Positions 1 to 15,000 of a DNA stretch of 64,000 nucleotides are shown piece after piece. Where the stretch lies: the NCBI GenBank assembly GCA_038501625.1, contig JAZAYU010000366.1, forward strand, positions 1 through 64,000, read 5' to 3'. The position numbers and the translations under genes are program-made. The notes beneath the pieces are model-generated. The model searched no databases and was not told where the DNA came from. It saw only the letters and a list, made by a program, of their open reading frames with translations. Position 1 is the first letter of the stretch. The number at the start of each line of letters is the position of its first letter. The stretch is from Corbicula japonica. Taxonomy: Eukaryota; Mollusca; Bivalvia; Venerida; Cyrenidae.

Positions 1-2
1 TC

Positions 3-3000
3 GACACTGATTTCTATGGGATTCCTCCACCCACCCAGCTTAACCAGATTATTATCCCGATAGCTAGTGCAGTAACCGTCGGTATTGCTTTTTTGGCCGT
101 CGGTCTAAATATGTGGAGGTAAGTTGGAAATAAAACATTCCTTGCTTCATAATTAACTGTTTACTCTATTGATATAGCGTATAAGTAATAGATACTTTTT
201 CTTGTTTTAATACCATTTTGTTCATTTCCTTTACTTCACATGTATAACATCTTTTCAGCAAAAAGAAGGAAGCTGAAATAAGGCGTCAGAAAATTATAGA
301 ACAGAGAAGGAAATCATCAAAACAGAAAAAACAAACCCCGGTATACAATGTCGGAGGTGATCCTTATCCTGTTGGTGGCATAGATGGTAAAAAGTATGTT
401 TGTTTTCTATTATTTTAATCCATTATTTCATAAATACGACCTTATTGGCATGGGGGAAGAGCGTAAATAAATATCCGCTGGCACATCCATGTCACCTGAT
501 CAGTGTCCAAGGTTATAAAACTGAGTATGGAAACCAGTCTCAAATCTCAAGCATCTGACCAGTTGCCATTTCTGTCAATCACATGTTTGAGATTTGAGAC
601 TGGTTTCCAATCTCAGTTTTATAACCTTTACCCCAGAATCAACACTTATTGCTTCTAAATTCATTAGAATATTTCTGACCAAGATGCAAACAGTGCAGAT
701 CAGCCTGTACATCCGTGAAGTCAGATCAGGGTCTACACTGTACAATATTCAGTCGTAGACATTAACTTCATGGATAAGGCTTTAATCACCTGAGTAAATA
801 GTGTAGATCTAGATCAGCTTGCATGTCTGTGACATCTGATCTGGATCAACACTATTAACTATTAACTGTGACATCTGATCAGGATCAAAACTACTTAGAT
901 TCATTAGGACCAAGAAGATTAGATCCTGATCAGACTGCACAGATGTGCTTCCTGAGCAGATCCGTATCTACACTGGTTGTCCATGTGAACCCACTTTCTG
1001 GGCAGCAATATTTGATTTTAATGGGTACTCTGGCTAGAAAGTTGGAGAAAATCATGTAACTATCCCAATTCTGTCTCAAAAATACCCCCTTTCTGGAAAT
1101 CTTGCGTCCAACCCTGCTGTGGTCTATCAAAAGGAGACAGGGGTTCACCCTTGACCCTTTCCTCCATATATGCATTTTGACGCATGTGTGACCAGTGTAG
1201 ATCCAGATCAGCTGGCACATCCGTGCTGATCTGGATCTAAACTGGTCGCCCACACAATAAAAGTGTGTCTATGGAGAAAAGGGTTAAGATATAGCTTGAA
1301 CTACTCTTTTCTTATTCGTCACTTCTGAGTGTTTATGTGCTTTTAATCACTTCTAACCTGTAGTCACCTTTTTTTACAGCCAGAAACCAAAACGGTATGT
1401 TATTTATGTGCATCGTAGTTTTGCTTCTACCCAGATATTAGAGATTAGTTTTTATTCAAACATTTTAACTCTTTACTCCTTGAGATACGACTGTTTTCCA
1501 ATGTTGAACAGTTACAGTGTAGATCGTGATCTGCCAGCACATTCATGCTATCTGACAAGGATCTACACTGTTTGCTTGTAGATTCATTTGGTTATTATCC
1601 CCTGCCGATGAAATCAGGAGGGTGATATTGTTTTGGTGTCCGTCCATCCGTCACGCGTCCGTCCATCCGAATTTCGTTTCCGCGCTATTTCTCTGCAACC
1701 ACCGGATGGATATTAACGAAACTTTGTGGGAACCATAAGTACCAAGAGGAGATGGGCATATCGTCGTCTTGTTCATGTCAGACCATTTAACACAGAGTTA
1801 TGGCCCTTTGATAACCTATGCATTATGCATATAGAGCAGTATTCGTTTCCGCGCTATTTCTCTGCAACTACTGGAATGATTTCAATGAATCTTTCTGAGA
1901 ACCCACAATACCAAGAGGAGATGCGCATATTGTTGTCTTGTTCTGGTCAGACTGTTTAACACAGTTATTGCCCTTTGATAACTTATGCATTATGCATATA
2001 GAGCAGTATTCGTTTCCGTGCTATTTCTCTGCAACTATTGGATGGATTTCAATGAAACTTTCTGGGAACCATCAATACCAAAAGGAGATGTGCATGTCAT
2101 CTTCTTGTTCCTGCAGACCATTTAACACAGAGTAATGGCCTTTTGATGACTTATGCATGATGCATATAGAGCAGTATTTGTATTCGCACTATTTCTCTGC
2201 AACTACAGGATGGATTTCAATGAAACTTTCAGGGAAACATCAATACCGAGAGGAGATGCGCATATTGTCGTCTTTTTTCTGGTCAGACTGTTAAACACAG
2301 AGTTATTGCCTTTTGATAACTAATGCATTATGCATATAGAGCAGTATTCGTTTCCGCACTATTTCTCTGCAACTACCAGATGGATTTCAATGAAACTTTC
2401 TGGGAGCCATCAATACCCAGAGTAGATGCGCATATCATTCCGGTCAGACTGTTTAACACAAAGTTATGGCCCTTTGATAACTAATGAATTATGCATATAG
2501 AGCAGTATTTGTTTCCATGCTATTTCTCTGCAACTACCAGATGGATTTCAATGAAACTTTCTGAGAGCCATCAATACCCAGAGTAGATGCGCATATCATT
2601 CCAGTCAAACTGTTAAACACAGAGTTATGGCCATTTGATAACTTATGCATTATGCATATAGAGCAGTATTTGTTTCCGTGCTATTTCTCTGCAACTACCA
2701 GATGGATTTCAATGAAACTTTCTGGGAGCCATCAATATCCAGAGGAGATGCGCATATCATTCCGGTCAGACTGTTTAAAACAGAGTTATGGCCCTTTGAT
2801 AACTAATGAATTATGCATATAGAGCAGTATTTGTTTCCGTGCTATTTCTCTGCAACTACCAGATGGATTTAAATGAAACTTTCTGGGAGCCATCAATACC
2901 AAGAGGAGATGTGCATAATATAGTCTTGTTCCAATCAGACTGTGTAACACAAAGTTATGGCCATTTGATAACTTATGCATTATGCATATACAGCAGTATT

Positions 3001-6000
3001 CGTTTCTGGGCTATTTCTCTGCAACTACTGGATGGATTTCAATGAATGTATCTGGAAACGCTTATTGTCGTCCTGTTCCAGTCAGATCCTTTAACACAGA
3101 GTTATGGCCCATTGATAAGTTAAGCATTTTGCATGTAGAGCAGTATTCATTTCCTTGCTATTTCTCTGCAACTACTGGATGGATTTCAATGAATTTATGG
3201 AAACCATCAATACCAAGACAAGATGCCCATATTGTTGTCTTGTTCTGGTCTGACCGTTTAACACAGAGTTATGGCCCTTTGATAAGTTATGCACTATGCA
3301 TATAGAGTAGTATTCGTTTCGGCGCTACTTCTCTGCAACTATTGCATGGATTTCAATTAAATACCGCGCTATTTTTTTTACTACTGCCCTCTTCATTTCA
3401 ACAACTTGAAGACTTTACGTCTCATTCTTATATTCTGGTGAGCTGCCCAACCCTTTTCACCATCTGAAGTTTTTTATGCTCCCCGAAGAAATCAGGGGGA
3501 GCATATAGTCACCGGGGTGTCCGTCCGTCCGTCCGTGAATCCGTTCGTCCGTACGTCCCATTTTGTTTCTGGCCCATAACTTTTTTATTTGAAGTCGGAT
3601 TTTCAAATTATTCACAGAAATGATCACCATTATGAGACAACGTGTCGCGCGCAACATTTGGGTCGCTACCTTGAAGGTCAAGGTCACAGCATGACCTGGC
3701 AGCAAAATCATGTCCGACCCATAACTTTTTTTATCGGATTTTAAAATTATTTCACAGAAATGATCACCATAATGAGACGAGGTGTCACACGCAGCATTTG
3801 GGTCACTACCTTGAAGGTCAAGGTTACAGCATGACCTTGAAGCAAAATTGTGTCTGTCCCATAACTTTTTTATTTGAAGTCGGATTTTCAAATTATTTCA
3901 CAGAAATGATCACCATAATGAGACGATGTGTTGCACGCAACATTTGGGTTGCTACCTTGAAGGTCAAGGTCACAGCATGACATTGCAGTAAAATCATGCC
4001 CATAACTTTTTTATTTGAAATCGGATTTTAACATTTATTCACAGAAATGATCACAATAATGAGATGACGTGTCACGCGTGACATTTGGGTCTCTACCTTG
4101 AACGTCAATGTCACATCAAAATCGTTTCCTGTCTATAACGTTGTTATTTATAGTTGGATTTAAAAATTATTTCACACAAATGATCACCATATCGATGTGA
4201 CATGTCACACAACATTTTGGTTGCTTCCTTCAAGGTCAAAGTCACAGCATGAACTTGAAGCTTAATTATGTCAGGTCCGTTACTTTGTTATTTATAGTTG
4301 GATTTTAAAATTGTATGATTTTATAGCACTACACTTTTTTCAAAATTCACCTCAATAGTTATACAACTAACTGTTTTTGTGACAAAGCACCCATTCGGGG
4401 AGCATCACCCGTCTTCAACGGTTTCTTGTTTTTCACTGTTTTTGCCATGATAAATATCTAAATAAAGCCTCATGTCTTCATCTGTTGTGTTAGTAATAAC
4501 CAGTACTCGGCGGGGGATATAAGTTAAACGAATTTTCTTGTTCTGACCAAGAAGCAAACTGCTTCCAATCACAAAACAATACCGTTATTTGAAGTAAGAT
4601 AATTCAATACGTTGTAGGCTTTTAGACACAAAAAGAGGTCACATTTTTAGGACCTTGATTTTTCGCAAAGTTTTATTACTTTATAGACTGGGAAAGGATA
4701 TAAGGAGTAAAGGGTTAAAAACTTAAAATGTGTTTCCCTATCCTCAGTAATACAAACATACAGATACAATAAAACCCCTCATTACGGACACTTGATATTA
4801 CGGGCACCCCGGTATTATGGCCGACTTCTTGATTTAAACCCACAATTAAGGACAACCCGGTATTAATAACAATTTCTCTCAGCCCCTTAGGTGTCTGTTA
4901 TAGAGGGGTTTCACTGTACCTCATATTGTATATAGGTGTTAAACAAAAGGGCACAACAATTGTTGTCAGTAGCATATTGCTCATGTGGGCATTTTAATGG
5001 TGTTTTGTGTTGTTTACTTTTTGTGTTTGTGGGTAAATAGAATTTTAAGTAATTTTAAGATCTAGTCATGTTTCTTTACCATTCTAACTTTGCTTAACAT
5101 ATGCAAAAAAAGATACCTTAATAACATTTATTTGTGCTAAGTTTTATTAAACAGCATTTTGGCGTTAGATAGAATTATTATTTGTATCGATGACAATGGA
5201 ATGACTGTTGTAGATGGCCCTTAACCCTTTCCTCCATATGTACGCACTTTTACGCATTTGCGACCAGTGTAGATCCAGAGTAGCCGGCACATTTATGCCA
5301 TCTGATCAGGATCTGCACTGGTCGCATTTTGGTCAGAAATAACCTAATGAATCAAAAAGCGAACAGTTTAGATCCTGATCAGACGGCACGGATGTGCCGG
5401 CTGATCTGGATCTAAACTGTTCGCCCTAGAAATAAAGGTGTATCTAAACAGGAAAGGGTTAAGTTAATACATGTACTGTGTGTAAAGGGTTTTAGTTACC
5501 ATTATTTCAAGTGCTTTTAACCCTTTACTAAACCCTTTCCTCCATAGATACACCTTTATTGCGTGGGCGAACAGTTTAGATCCAGATCAGCCAGCACATC
5601 TTTGCTGTCTGATCAGGATCTAAACTGAACGTTTTTTTTTTGTTAGGTTATTTCTGACCAAAATGCGACCAGTGCAGATATTGATCAGACAGCACGGATG
5701 TACCGGCTGATCTGGAGCTACACTGGTAGTAACATGCATAAAAAAGTATTTATGGAGGAAAGGGTTAATGGGATATGGCTGTTATCTATGGGTGAAAAGT
5801 GCCAGTCTGAGATAAACTGGCACATTTGTACCATCTGAACTAGATCTACAATGTTTATTTCATGGAATATGTAACCTGATAAATCTAAAAACAAACATTG
5901 TTGATTCTGATCAGACGATCTGACCTGGATTTACGTTGTTCGTTCATGGAATATGAGCAATATCCCATGGAGTATAAAGGTCAGTTAACGCTTTCCTCCA

Positions 6001-9000
6001 TATATACGCATATTTACGCATTTGTGACCAGTTTAGATCCAGATCAGCCAGCACACCCATGCCGTCTGACCAGGATCTGCACTGGTCACATTTTTGTCAG
6101 AAATAACCTAACAAATCAAAAAGCGAACAGTGTAGATCCTGATCTGATGGCACATATGTTCACCCACGCAATGAAGGTGTGTCTATGGAATAAAAATTGC
6201 AATTAAATTGTTGTAATTTCATAATTGGAGTTATCATTTTGTAGATCCGAGTTGATAAATAATTTGATGACTGAGATGTCATCTGGTAAAAATCAAGATA
6301 GGTAAGCTTGCAGAGTGTAACTGGCATTTGTTTTAGTCATTACCGTCATCACCATGCACCATCATATTGGCCGCTTCTCTATTTGAATTATTATAAACCG
6401 TTTAACCCCTTACTCTTTATATATGAGTTTTATTGCATATGCAAACAGTGTAGATCAAGATCTGCCAGCACTTACATGCCATCTGATCAGGATCTTCACT
6501 GTTTGCTTTTAAGTAAAAAATAAGAAAATGAATAAAAAAAAGTGAACAGTGTAGATCCAGATCAGCTGGAATATCCATGCTGAGTCATCAGGATCTTCAC
6601 TGTTTGCTTTTAGTATCATTAGGATATTTCTGACCAAGTAGCAAATAGTGTAGATCCTTATTGGATTGCACAAATATGCCATCTGATCTGGGCTGAAGGT
6701 TATAAAGCTGAGTTTGGAAACCAGTCTCAAATCTCAAGCATCTGATTGGCTGAAATGGCGACTGGTCGCCATTTCAGCCAATCAGATGCTTGAGATTTGA
6801 GACTGGTTTCCATGCTCAGCTTTATAACCTTGGGCACAGGATCTACACTGTTTAATTTTAGTATCATTAGGATATTTTTGACCAAGTAGCAAATAGTGTA
6901 GATCCTTATTGGATTGCACAAATATGTCATCTGATCAGGATCTACACTTTTGGCACATGCGATAAAACCTGTTTATATGGAGTATAGGCTTAAAGAATTT
7001 GAAAAGGATGGGAAAACTGTGAATAAATTAAGCAAGTGCATTGGATGAAGTAATCTTTTTGGGCATAATGTTAATAGAATTCTTTGTTTTTCCTGCATTT
7101 TTGATCAAAGTAAGATTGCTGAGACTTATACTCGGGAGATCATGGTAACTGAAGTTTTGTGTGGACAAAATTAGCAGGTTTTAATATGGTTATAATTTTG
7201 TGATATTTGGTGATTGATATTAAAACTATATTGCACCTTCATATTGGTAATTACTTTATATCTGAATGGAACTACATGTATAATTGTTAAAATAAAATCT
7301 GTAAATTTTAAAAAAATCTGTTATTTTTATATGAACTGAAGATAAATCTAAACAAGAAAGCAAAATAAGGATTTTCCCATTCTATCCACATTGCTTATTG
7401 GTTTAAGCCTGTCTCACACAGAACATGGTTGGGCAAAGGTTCCAATACGGTCTTCTCGGTTATACACAGGTTCAATGGTAAGAGTATTGCGCTCCAACTG
7501 TGCCTGGGGATGAGTTAGTACGATTTAGAGTGAATGTAGCACGAGTATGTACGAATAAAGCACGGATATACTGGGTCAAGCAAGGTTTGTCACGGTTTGA
7601 ACATGATTTGCAAACGATTTTCATACGATTGTTGTACGGTTCCAAGTACGGTCTGTTACGGCCTAGTACGATTAAACACAGTTTTACTTGATTAACTGGA
7701 CATTTTGTTTGATTTATATTCCATACCATTTATATACGATATTGACATGGTTAAGCTCACTTGTGGAGTGGACTTTGTGTGCGGTTGTATATACGGTTTC
7801 GTACGGTCTCACCCAGTCTCTCACGTTCTTGTACGATTGATCATACATGGAAATGGCACCCGTGCCAGTTTTTTAAAGTTTAAAAAATCATACACAGCTT
7901 ACACGGATGCACTCAAATGGCCAGAGTGCAACTCGGATAAGGCCACGGTTGGTTTGGTTGTATGTACGGTTTACACGGGTGGCCAGCCGTATAAGCCGTG
8001 TGTTCTGTGTGAGACAGGATTAAGGCATGTGAGTTCTGAGTAAGGCAGGTGCCTACTGAGAGGAAGGTAAAAAGTATCAGCCCAGTGCCCAAGATCATAA
8101 AACTAAATCTGGAGATCAGTCTCAAATCTCAAGCATCTGATTGGCTGAAATGGCGACCAGTCGCCATTTCAGCCAATCAGATCCTTGAGATTTGAGACTG
8201 ATCTCAAAACTTAGTTTTATGATCTTGGGCCCAGCTCTGGATTAGTTGGTGAGCAACCTTCTAGTAAAAGAATGGTTAGTTATTGTCAGGCCCCTGCTAC
8301 ACAGGACAGGAATCAGAAGGCGGCAATGTTTATATATTTATAAAAAGGTATCTCATAAGACAGGGAAGCTTGCCTTTTAAATAGGTGTGAAAGTGCAATA
8401 AGTAAACAAACTTTATACAATGTATAAAACACAGTTCATGGTCCAAGACATGACCTGTGTACGTTGGCGCTAGGAACTCTGGGATAGAAACTACTTTTAG
8501 GGCGGAGCTACGATCCTGCTGCACTACATTTAAGAATCGGGTTTGCTTTATGTCATCAGCAGATGCTATAGGACATGAAGAATGCCTGAAGTATTATTTA
8601 TTTTTTTAAATTTAAATAGGAAAAGCGTCAACAACATTAAACTTGTTTCGTTTGAAACCTTTATTTACAACTAAAGCCTCCTGTAGTTAATCAATATCGC
8701 CCATTTTAAGTTTCGATGAAATCGGCCATCACTCGGATTTTTAAACACCATCCTTTACAGGCACGCTGACGTCATAACTTTCATTTTGACGTCATTACTT
8801 TCATTTTGACGTCATACTTGCACTTTGTGGCAAAAGATTTAGACAACATAATAATTATACCATCAATTTGAGTTTAATTGTGAAAAATGTGTTACTCTTA
8901 TCATAATTACACTTACATATAGTTATCCAAAAAAGACAGAAATTGCAAGATAAATTACAAACTACATTGCGTGCCTTTTTACACAGTCGCGTAGTAATAC

Positions 9001-12000
9001 TAGCAAAAAACTGCAAGTTATGCGTCAAACCATACAGGTCATTCTTGATCTGGGTTTTATACATTGAACTTTATATGGAGCACATCAAGGAAAAAGGTGT
9101 TGTCAGTGAGATTTTTTTCAGCCCCCACGAAGTGGAAGGCATATAGAGTTGCACTTGTCTGTACGTCTGTCTGTACCTCAGCTCATCTGTACATCCTTCA
9201 AATCTTGTGGCATCAGCTTCTCCAAAATTATCAGGAGGAGATCAGGCAGATCATTGAAGTATTGACCAATAATGTTATTGCTTTTGTTTTCACATGTAAA
9301 AATAGTAACTACGTCGATATATCTATAAAAACCAGCATCATTCTGACCTTGGTATTAATATTTGTTAAAAAGCTCTTGGCACTGACGACGTCAATTTGGG
9401 TTTTTGACGTCGGCAGCAAAAGGGTTAAAATATAAATAGTATAATATCCCACCCGCCACTCCAATATGTGTTGTGAGTATTGATGTTATCATGTTTAAGT
9501 GAGTTTAAAAGGTTATTTTTTTAGTATATCACCCTCATTCTGGGGAAAGAATGTCTTTCCTGTTGGGAACCTGTTGGGGCAAGTGTGAGGTTGGTGCACC
9601 CTAGAACCTGGTTTAAACCCCCAGTGGCAATTTGTTTTGCCACTGACCGTTCCAAGGCGGTATCCCCAAAGGTTCTCTTGTTTATTAATTGTTTGTGGCG
9701 TCCTATTTGAATTGACATACATATATAAAACATGCACTCTCTCTATCTTCCTCTGTTCTTTTTCGCTGCGTGGGGAGGCTGTGTTTTTTGAGTGTGGCGA
9801 TTCCTGATATGCATATGTTGCTTTTTTACTTACAGCAGTTTGTAGATTTGTCTTTTTCTGTATATTTCTTATTGTGGTTTTGTGATTTTCTTTTGTGGGT
9901 GCAGGCATTTGGGTATATAGTTTTGCTGTATAACAAAAATTTTATTTGTGCTTAAAACTTCTTAAACATGTGATAAATATCTGTCGTTCTTTGTTCACTT
10001 CTTGGCTATAACTATCATGTCTTAATAAATTTTATGTCATTACTATTACATATACATTACCATTACAGTTGTTTGTCACTACTATTACATTTTCATACTA
10101 GTTTTTAATTCTACTTATTTCTAGCTATTTAGACATATTTATTTAATATCTTTATACATTACATGTCATCACTTTTACTGTTTACATATACATTACCATT
10201 AAAGTAACTTATTTATGCCATACATTTTGAGGCTATTAGATTATGACATAATACATCACATGTCATCACCATTACATATGCATTACCATTACCATTTCAG
10301 TAAAATGTCATTTTCAGGCTATAACTCTCATGACTTAGTTTACAACAAATATTAGGTCTCACAACTTATATTTGCATAACCAGGCCATTACATTTGCATG
10401 ACCATGCCATTACATTTGCATGACTTTGCCATTACATTTGCATGACATTACCATTACAAAGACATTATTACTTTTCAGCAAGGACCAGTTATACAAAGAC
10501 AACTTACGTCAGAGCACCTTGAAGGCTAAGAAGGCAGAAAGTGTACTAAGTGAGGACTCTGCGATCAAGGTTGACACTGAGCCACGTCAGAGACAGGCTT
10601 ACGCCTATGAGAACCAGCTGGATGGTGGCGCTACAGGTATTTTTGGACCCTTTACTCCATATAATCTATACACCTTTTATCTCGTGGGCGACAGTGTTGT
10701 TCCAGATTAGCTGGCACATCCATGCTGTCTGATCAGGATCTGCACTGTTCGATTTTTGATTTATTAGATTATTTCTGACCAAGAAAAACAGTGTAGATCC
10801 AGATCAGAAGGCACGTATGTCACACTGGATCTACTCTGGATGCACATGTGTGAACATGGGTATATATGGAGGAAAGGGTTAATGAAGGTTTTTACTGTAT
10901 TGTTATTGCTGAAGTAAATTGATTCAGATGCAGCAATCTACTTGTACCTTGCAAAGTTTCAATGTCTTATGACTTTCAAATTAGAACCGAATGCACTGAG
11001 TACTAATAACAAAGTTGAAGTAATATTAACAGAGGAACATTAAAATTTGTATCCATGGTTAATTAAAGGGTTAAATCCTATCACATGTTTGTAGGAAGGA
11101 CCTCTGATATTGATGGGACTCAGTATCGACACCTAGCACCTATTGAGAATCCCCCTGATGCTGACGATGAAGCCAAAGCTGAAAAGAAGAAGAAGAAAAA
11201 GAAGAAGAGGTATAATTTATTAGTGACGCGATATTCTTTTTATATCTTTAGTTGATATTTAAATACAATCAAACCTGTCCTTAAAGACCAGGCAGTCGGT
11301 GGTTATTAGCACAGGTTGGACTCTATAAACAAATAAGATCTTTTTGTGTTTATGGGCAAAAGAAGAAGAGATAAACTGTAAAATATTTTGTTTTAATTAA
11401 CTAATTTTAGTGGGTAAATCAATCCACTAATTAAAAACCACCACAAAATAATTAATTGAACATACATTTTGTAAATGAAATTTGGAACCTATGAAAATAG
11501 TGTATAACGGAAAGCCACGAAATTTTATTCCTACGAACGTAAGTACATCGACAGGAACTATATGGGGCGCATCGCGGGAAAAGGTGCATCGGTCATAAAT
11601 TTAGACATTTAAGTTGTTACTATATTTTGAAAGATCTTACAATTATCTGTTATTTTCTCATAACATACATTGGCAATTTTGTTACACATTTTGACAACAT
11701 AATTTTATTTTTACCGCGAAATGCGTTATAAGTTATATCATCTGCTCAACTTAATGACGTCATTTCAAGAATTGACGTCATATGCCCGAATATACCTTTT
11801 CCGGTGACGCGCCCCATATGTATAAGTTGACAGTCAGGTAATACTCTGTTTATATAAACAAATTATGATCTTAATGCAAGGAGATTTGAATGTTTTTCCA
11901 GTGAATAATTCTCATGAAAAGTACACAAGGTTAACCAAATGTTTAAAACTGTTTATTAGATGTGAGATTCCAAAGATTAAGTGTAGATCAACATCAGGCA

Positions 12001-15000
12001 GCATATTTATGTTTTCTGATCAGGATCTGCGCTGTTTGTTTTTGATTTATTAGGATATTTTTGATCAAGAAGGGACCAGTGTAGATCCAGATCAGAGGGC
12101 ACTGATGTGCTACCTGATCTGGATCTACACTGGTCTCACATGCGATAAAATCTGTATATAGGGAGTAAATTTTTTAACCCTTTCCTGGATATATATGCAT
12201 TTTTACGCATGTGCGAACAGTGTAGATCCAGATCAGCCGGCACATCCGTGCCGTCTGATCAGGATCTGCACTGGCCGCATTTTGGTCAGAAATAACCTAA
12301 TGAATCAATAAGTGAACAGTTTAGATCCTGATCAGACGGCACGGATGTGCCGGCTGATCTGGATCTAAACTGTTCGCCCTGGCAATAAAGGTGTATCTGT
12401 ACAGGAATGGGTTAAGGTAAATCAGGTTAAAGTTATGTTCATGGATATATGATTTCCTGTTCGGGGGACTGAGGTGAAAGCAAGAATATACTAAATGATA
12501 CTAAATAACCCTTTCCTGCAAAGACAGACCTTTATTGCATGGGCGAACAGTGTAGATCAGATCAGCTGGCACATCTGTGCTGTCTGATCAGGATCTGCAC
12601 TGTTTGCTTTTTGATTTGTTAGGTCATTTCTGACCAAAATGCCACCAGTGCAGATCCTGATCAGATGGCATGGATGTACTGGCTGATCTGGATCTACACT
12701 GGTCACATATGCCTAAAAATGTGTATATATGGATGAAAGAGATAAAGAAGAGTAAGAACCTCTTTGCTCCACACCCAAGGAATGATCATTATTTCAGCAA
12801 TGATTCCAGAATGATGTCAATACAAGAGGTAATATTCATGCAATCTGTATATACATGTACAACAAATTTACTGCTCGCACCTCTGACATTAAAAAAGTAA
12901 AAAAAGTACAAATAGTGTTGATCCTGATTTGACTGGACAGGTGTGCAGGTTGGTCTGGATTATACATTGGTAGTACTTAGGATAATATAAGCCATTTCCA
13001 TAATGGAGTAAGGAATAAAACCATACAGTGTTTAATATTTATTTGTTACCATTAATCTTAACCATTTCCTCCATTGATACACCTTAATTGCGAGGGTGAA
13101 CAGTTTAGATCCAGATCAGCCGGCACATCCATGCCGTCTGATCAGGATCTAAACTACTGTATAATGGGTTATTTTCGCGGTCGAAAATTTTCGGGGTTTT
13201 TTCATAATTTTAATTTTCGCGGTTGTAATTTTAGCGAAAAGTGAGCTAATAGAAATTAACGCGAATGTAGTTGGGATTTTTGGCGTTTTTAATTTTAGCG
13301 AATTCACGTCAGTCCCGAAAATAGCGAAAATATTATGCTCGCGAAAAAAAACCATTATACGGTATTCGCTGTTTGATTCATTAGGTTATTTCTGACCAAA
13401 ATGTGACCAGTGCAGATCCTAATCAGACGACATGAATGTGCCTGCTGATCTGGATCTACACTGCTCGCACATGCGTAAAAATGCGTATATATGGAGGAAA
13501 GGGTTAAAGAATTTTAATTTCAGGAACTAAATGTTCTATATTTTCTTGTCTTGACCCTTTCCTCCGTGTATACACCTTTATGGCGCCAGTAAATCCAGAT
13601 CACCCATCATATGCATGCTGTCCAATCAGGATTTGCACTGTTAAAATTTTGATCAGAAATAATCTAATAAATCAGACAGGGAACAGTGTAGATCCTGATC
13701 AGATAGCACAAGTATGCCAGCTGATTTGGATCTACACTGTTTGCCAAGGCCATAAAGGCATATATATGGAAGAAATGGTTCAAAGAATTGAAAATATAAT
13801 TAAGTATGTCCAGTGCTCCAGTATGTATGACTTTTTTAAATCTGGGAATTTTGGAGGAGAAAATGTACCTCTACCAATCAATTCATATTTTTTTATGCCC
13901 CCACAAAGTGGGAGGCATATAGGGTTACACTCATCTGTCTGTATGTCCGTCCGAACGTCCGTCTGTATGTCACCAAATCTTGTGGCATCAACTCCTCCTT
14001 AACTATAAGGCGGATTTCTTTCAAACTTGCACAGATGATCAAGCAGGATGTGTAGATGATCATTAAGAAAGGATTTTTTTCCTGCGACCAATTTTACTAG
14101 AGTTACGGCCCTTTGTTATTACAAATTTTGTTGCAGCAGTTGGGGCATCAGTTTCTGAGGGCACATTCTAGTTTAATCTGATATTATAAAAATATCTAGA
14201 GAAATGAATTTTTTTATCATTTTTATGAACTTAGTATGAAAATTTCTTTTCTTCTTTCTTCATTTTTGTGTTCAGTTAAATTGATTGTTTTGCAGATGGT
14301 ATAATACAGCATTTTATGCAATGCATTATGTGTTTAACCCTTTACTTCATATATAGGGATTTTGTTGCATGTGCAACCAGTTTAGATCCAGATCAGCCAG
14401 CACATTCTTGCTGTGTAATCATGATCTACATATGGTCACTATAAGGACAGAAATAACCTGGTCTGAGTCTTGACTGGACACTTCTTGGTCAGAAATAATC
14501 TAATGAACCTTACAGGGACATTGATCCTGATTGGATGGCACAAATGTGCCATCTGATCTAGATCTACACTGTTTGCCCATGGGATAACAGGCATATCCCA
14601 TGAAGTACGAGGTTAAACACTATTTTATTGAGTGAATTTTTGTGGTTGTGGTAAAGCAAAACTTTATGGTTTTACCAGAAACGTTTAAAAATGTTAGTTC
14701 TTGAAATTTACTAAAATCTGAAAAATATTATTTATATGTTTTATATTGCAGTAGACATTTTGTAAATTTGTTGCTATAACTAAAAATCAGTTTTTAAAAC
14801 AAAACACTTCCTACTCTTGTCACTATAAGAAAGACTTGACAACACTTTTATCACTGCGTGTTTGTAACTTCAAAGTTCGATGGGATCAGAATGTCAGGCA
14901 CTGTTCTTTACTTTTTGTGTATTTGAACTGTAATATTTTCTTGAAGGGAAAAGGACTTACTGCAGTTTTAACCCTTTCCTGCATATCCACACCTTTATGG

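Noticed and set aside
9513..9955. 131-codon minus-strand frame and neighbours
   Set aside because: They lie over a SINE-like repeat that recurs in pieces at 38856 and 40785, and show no domain.
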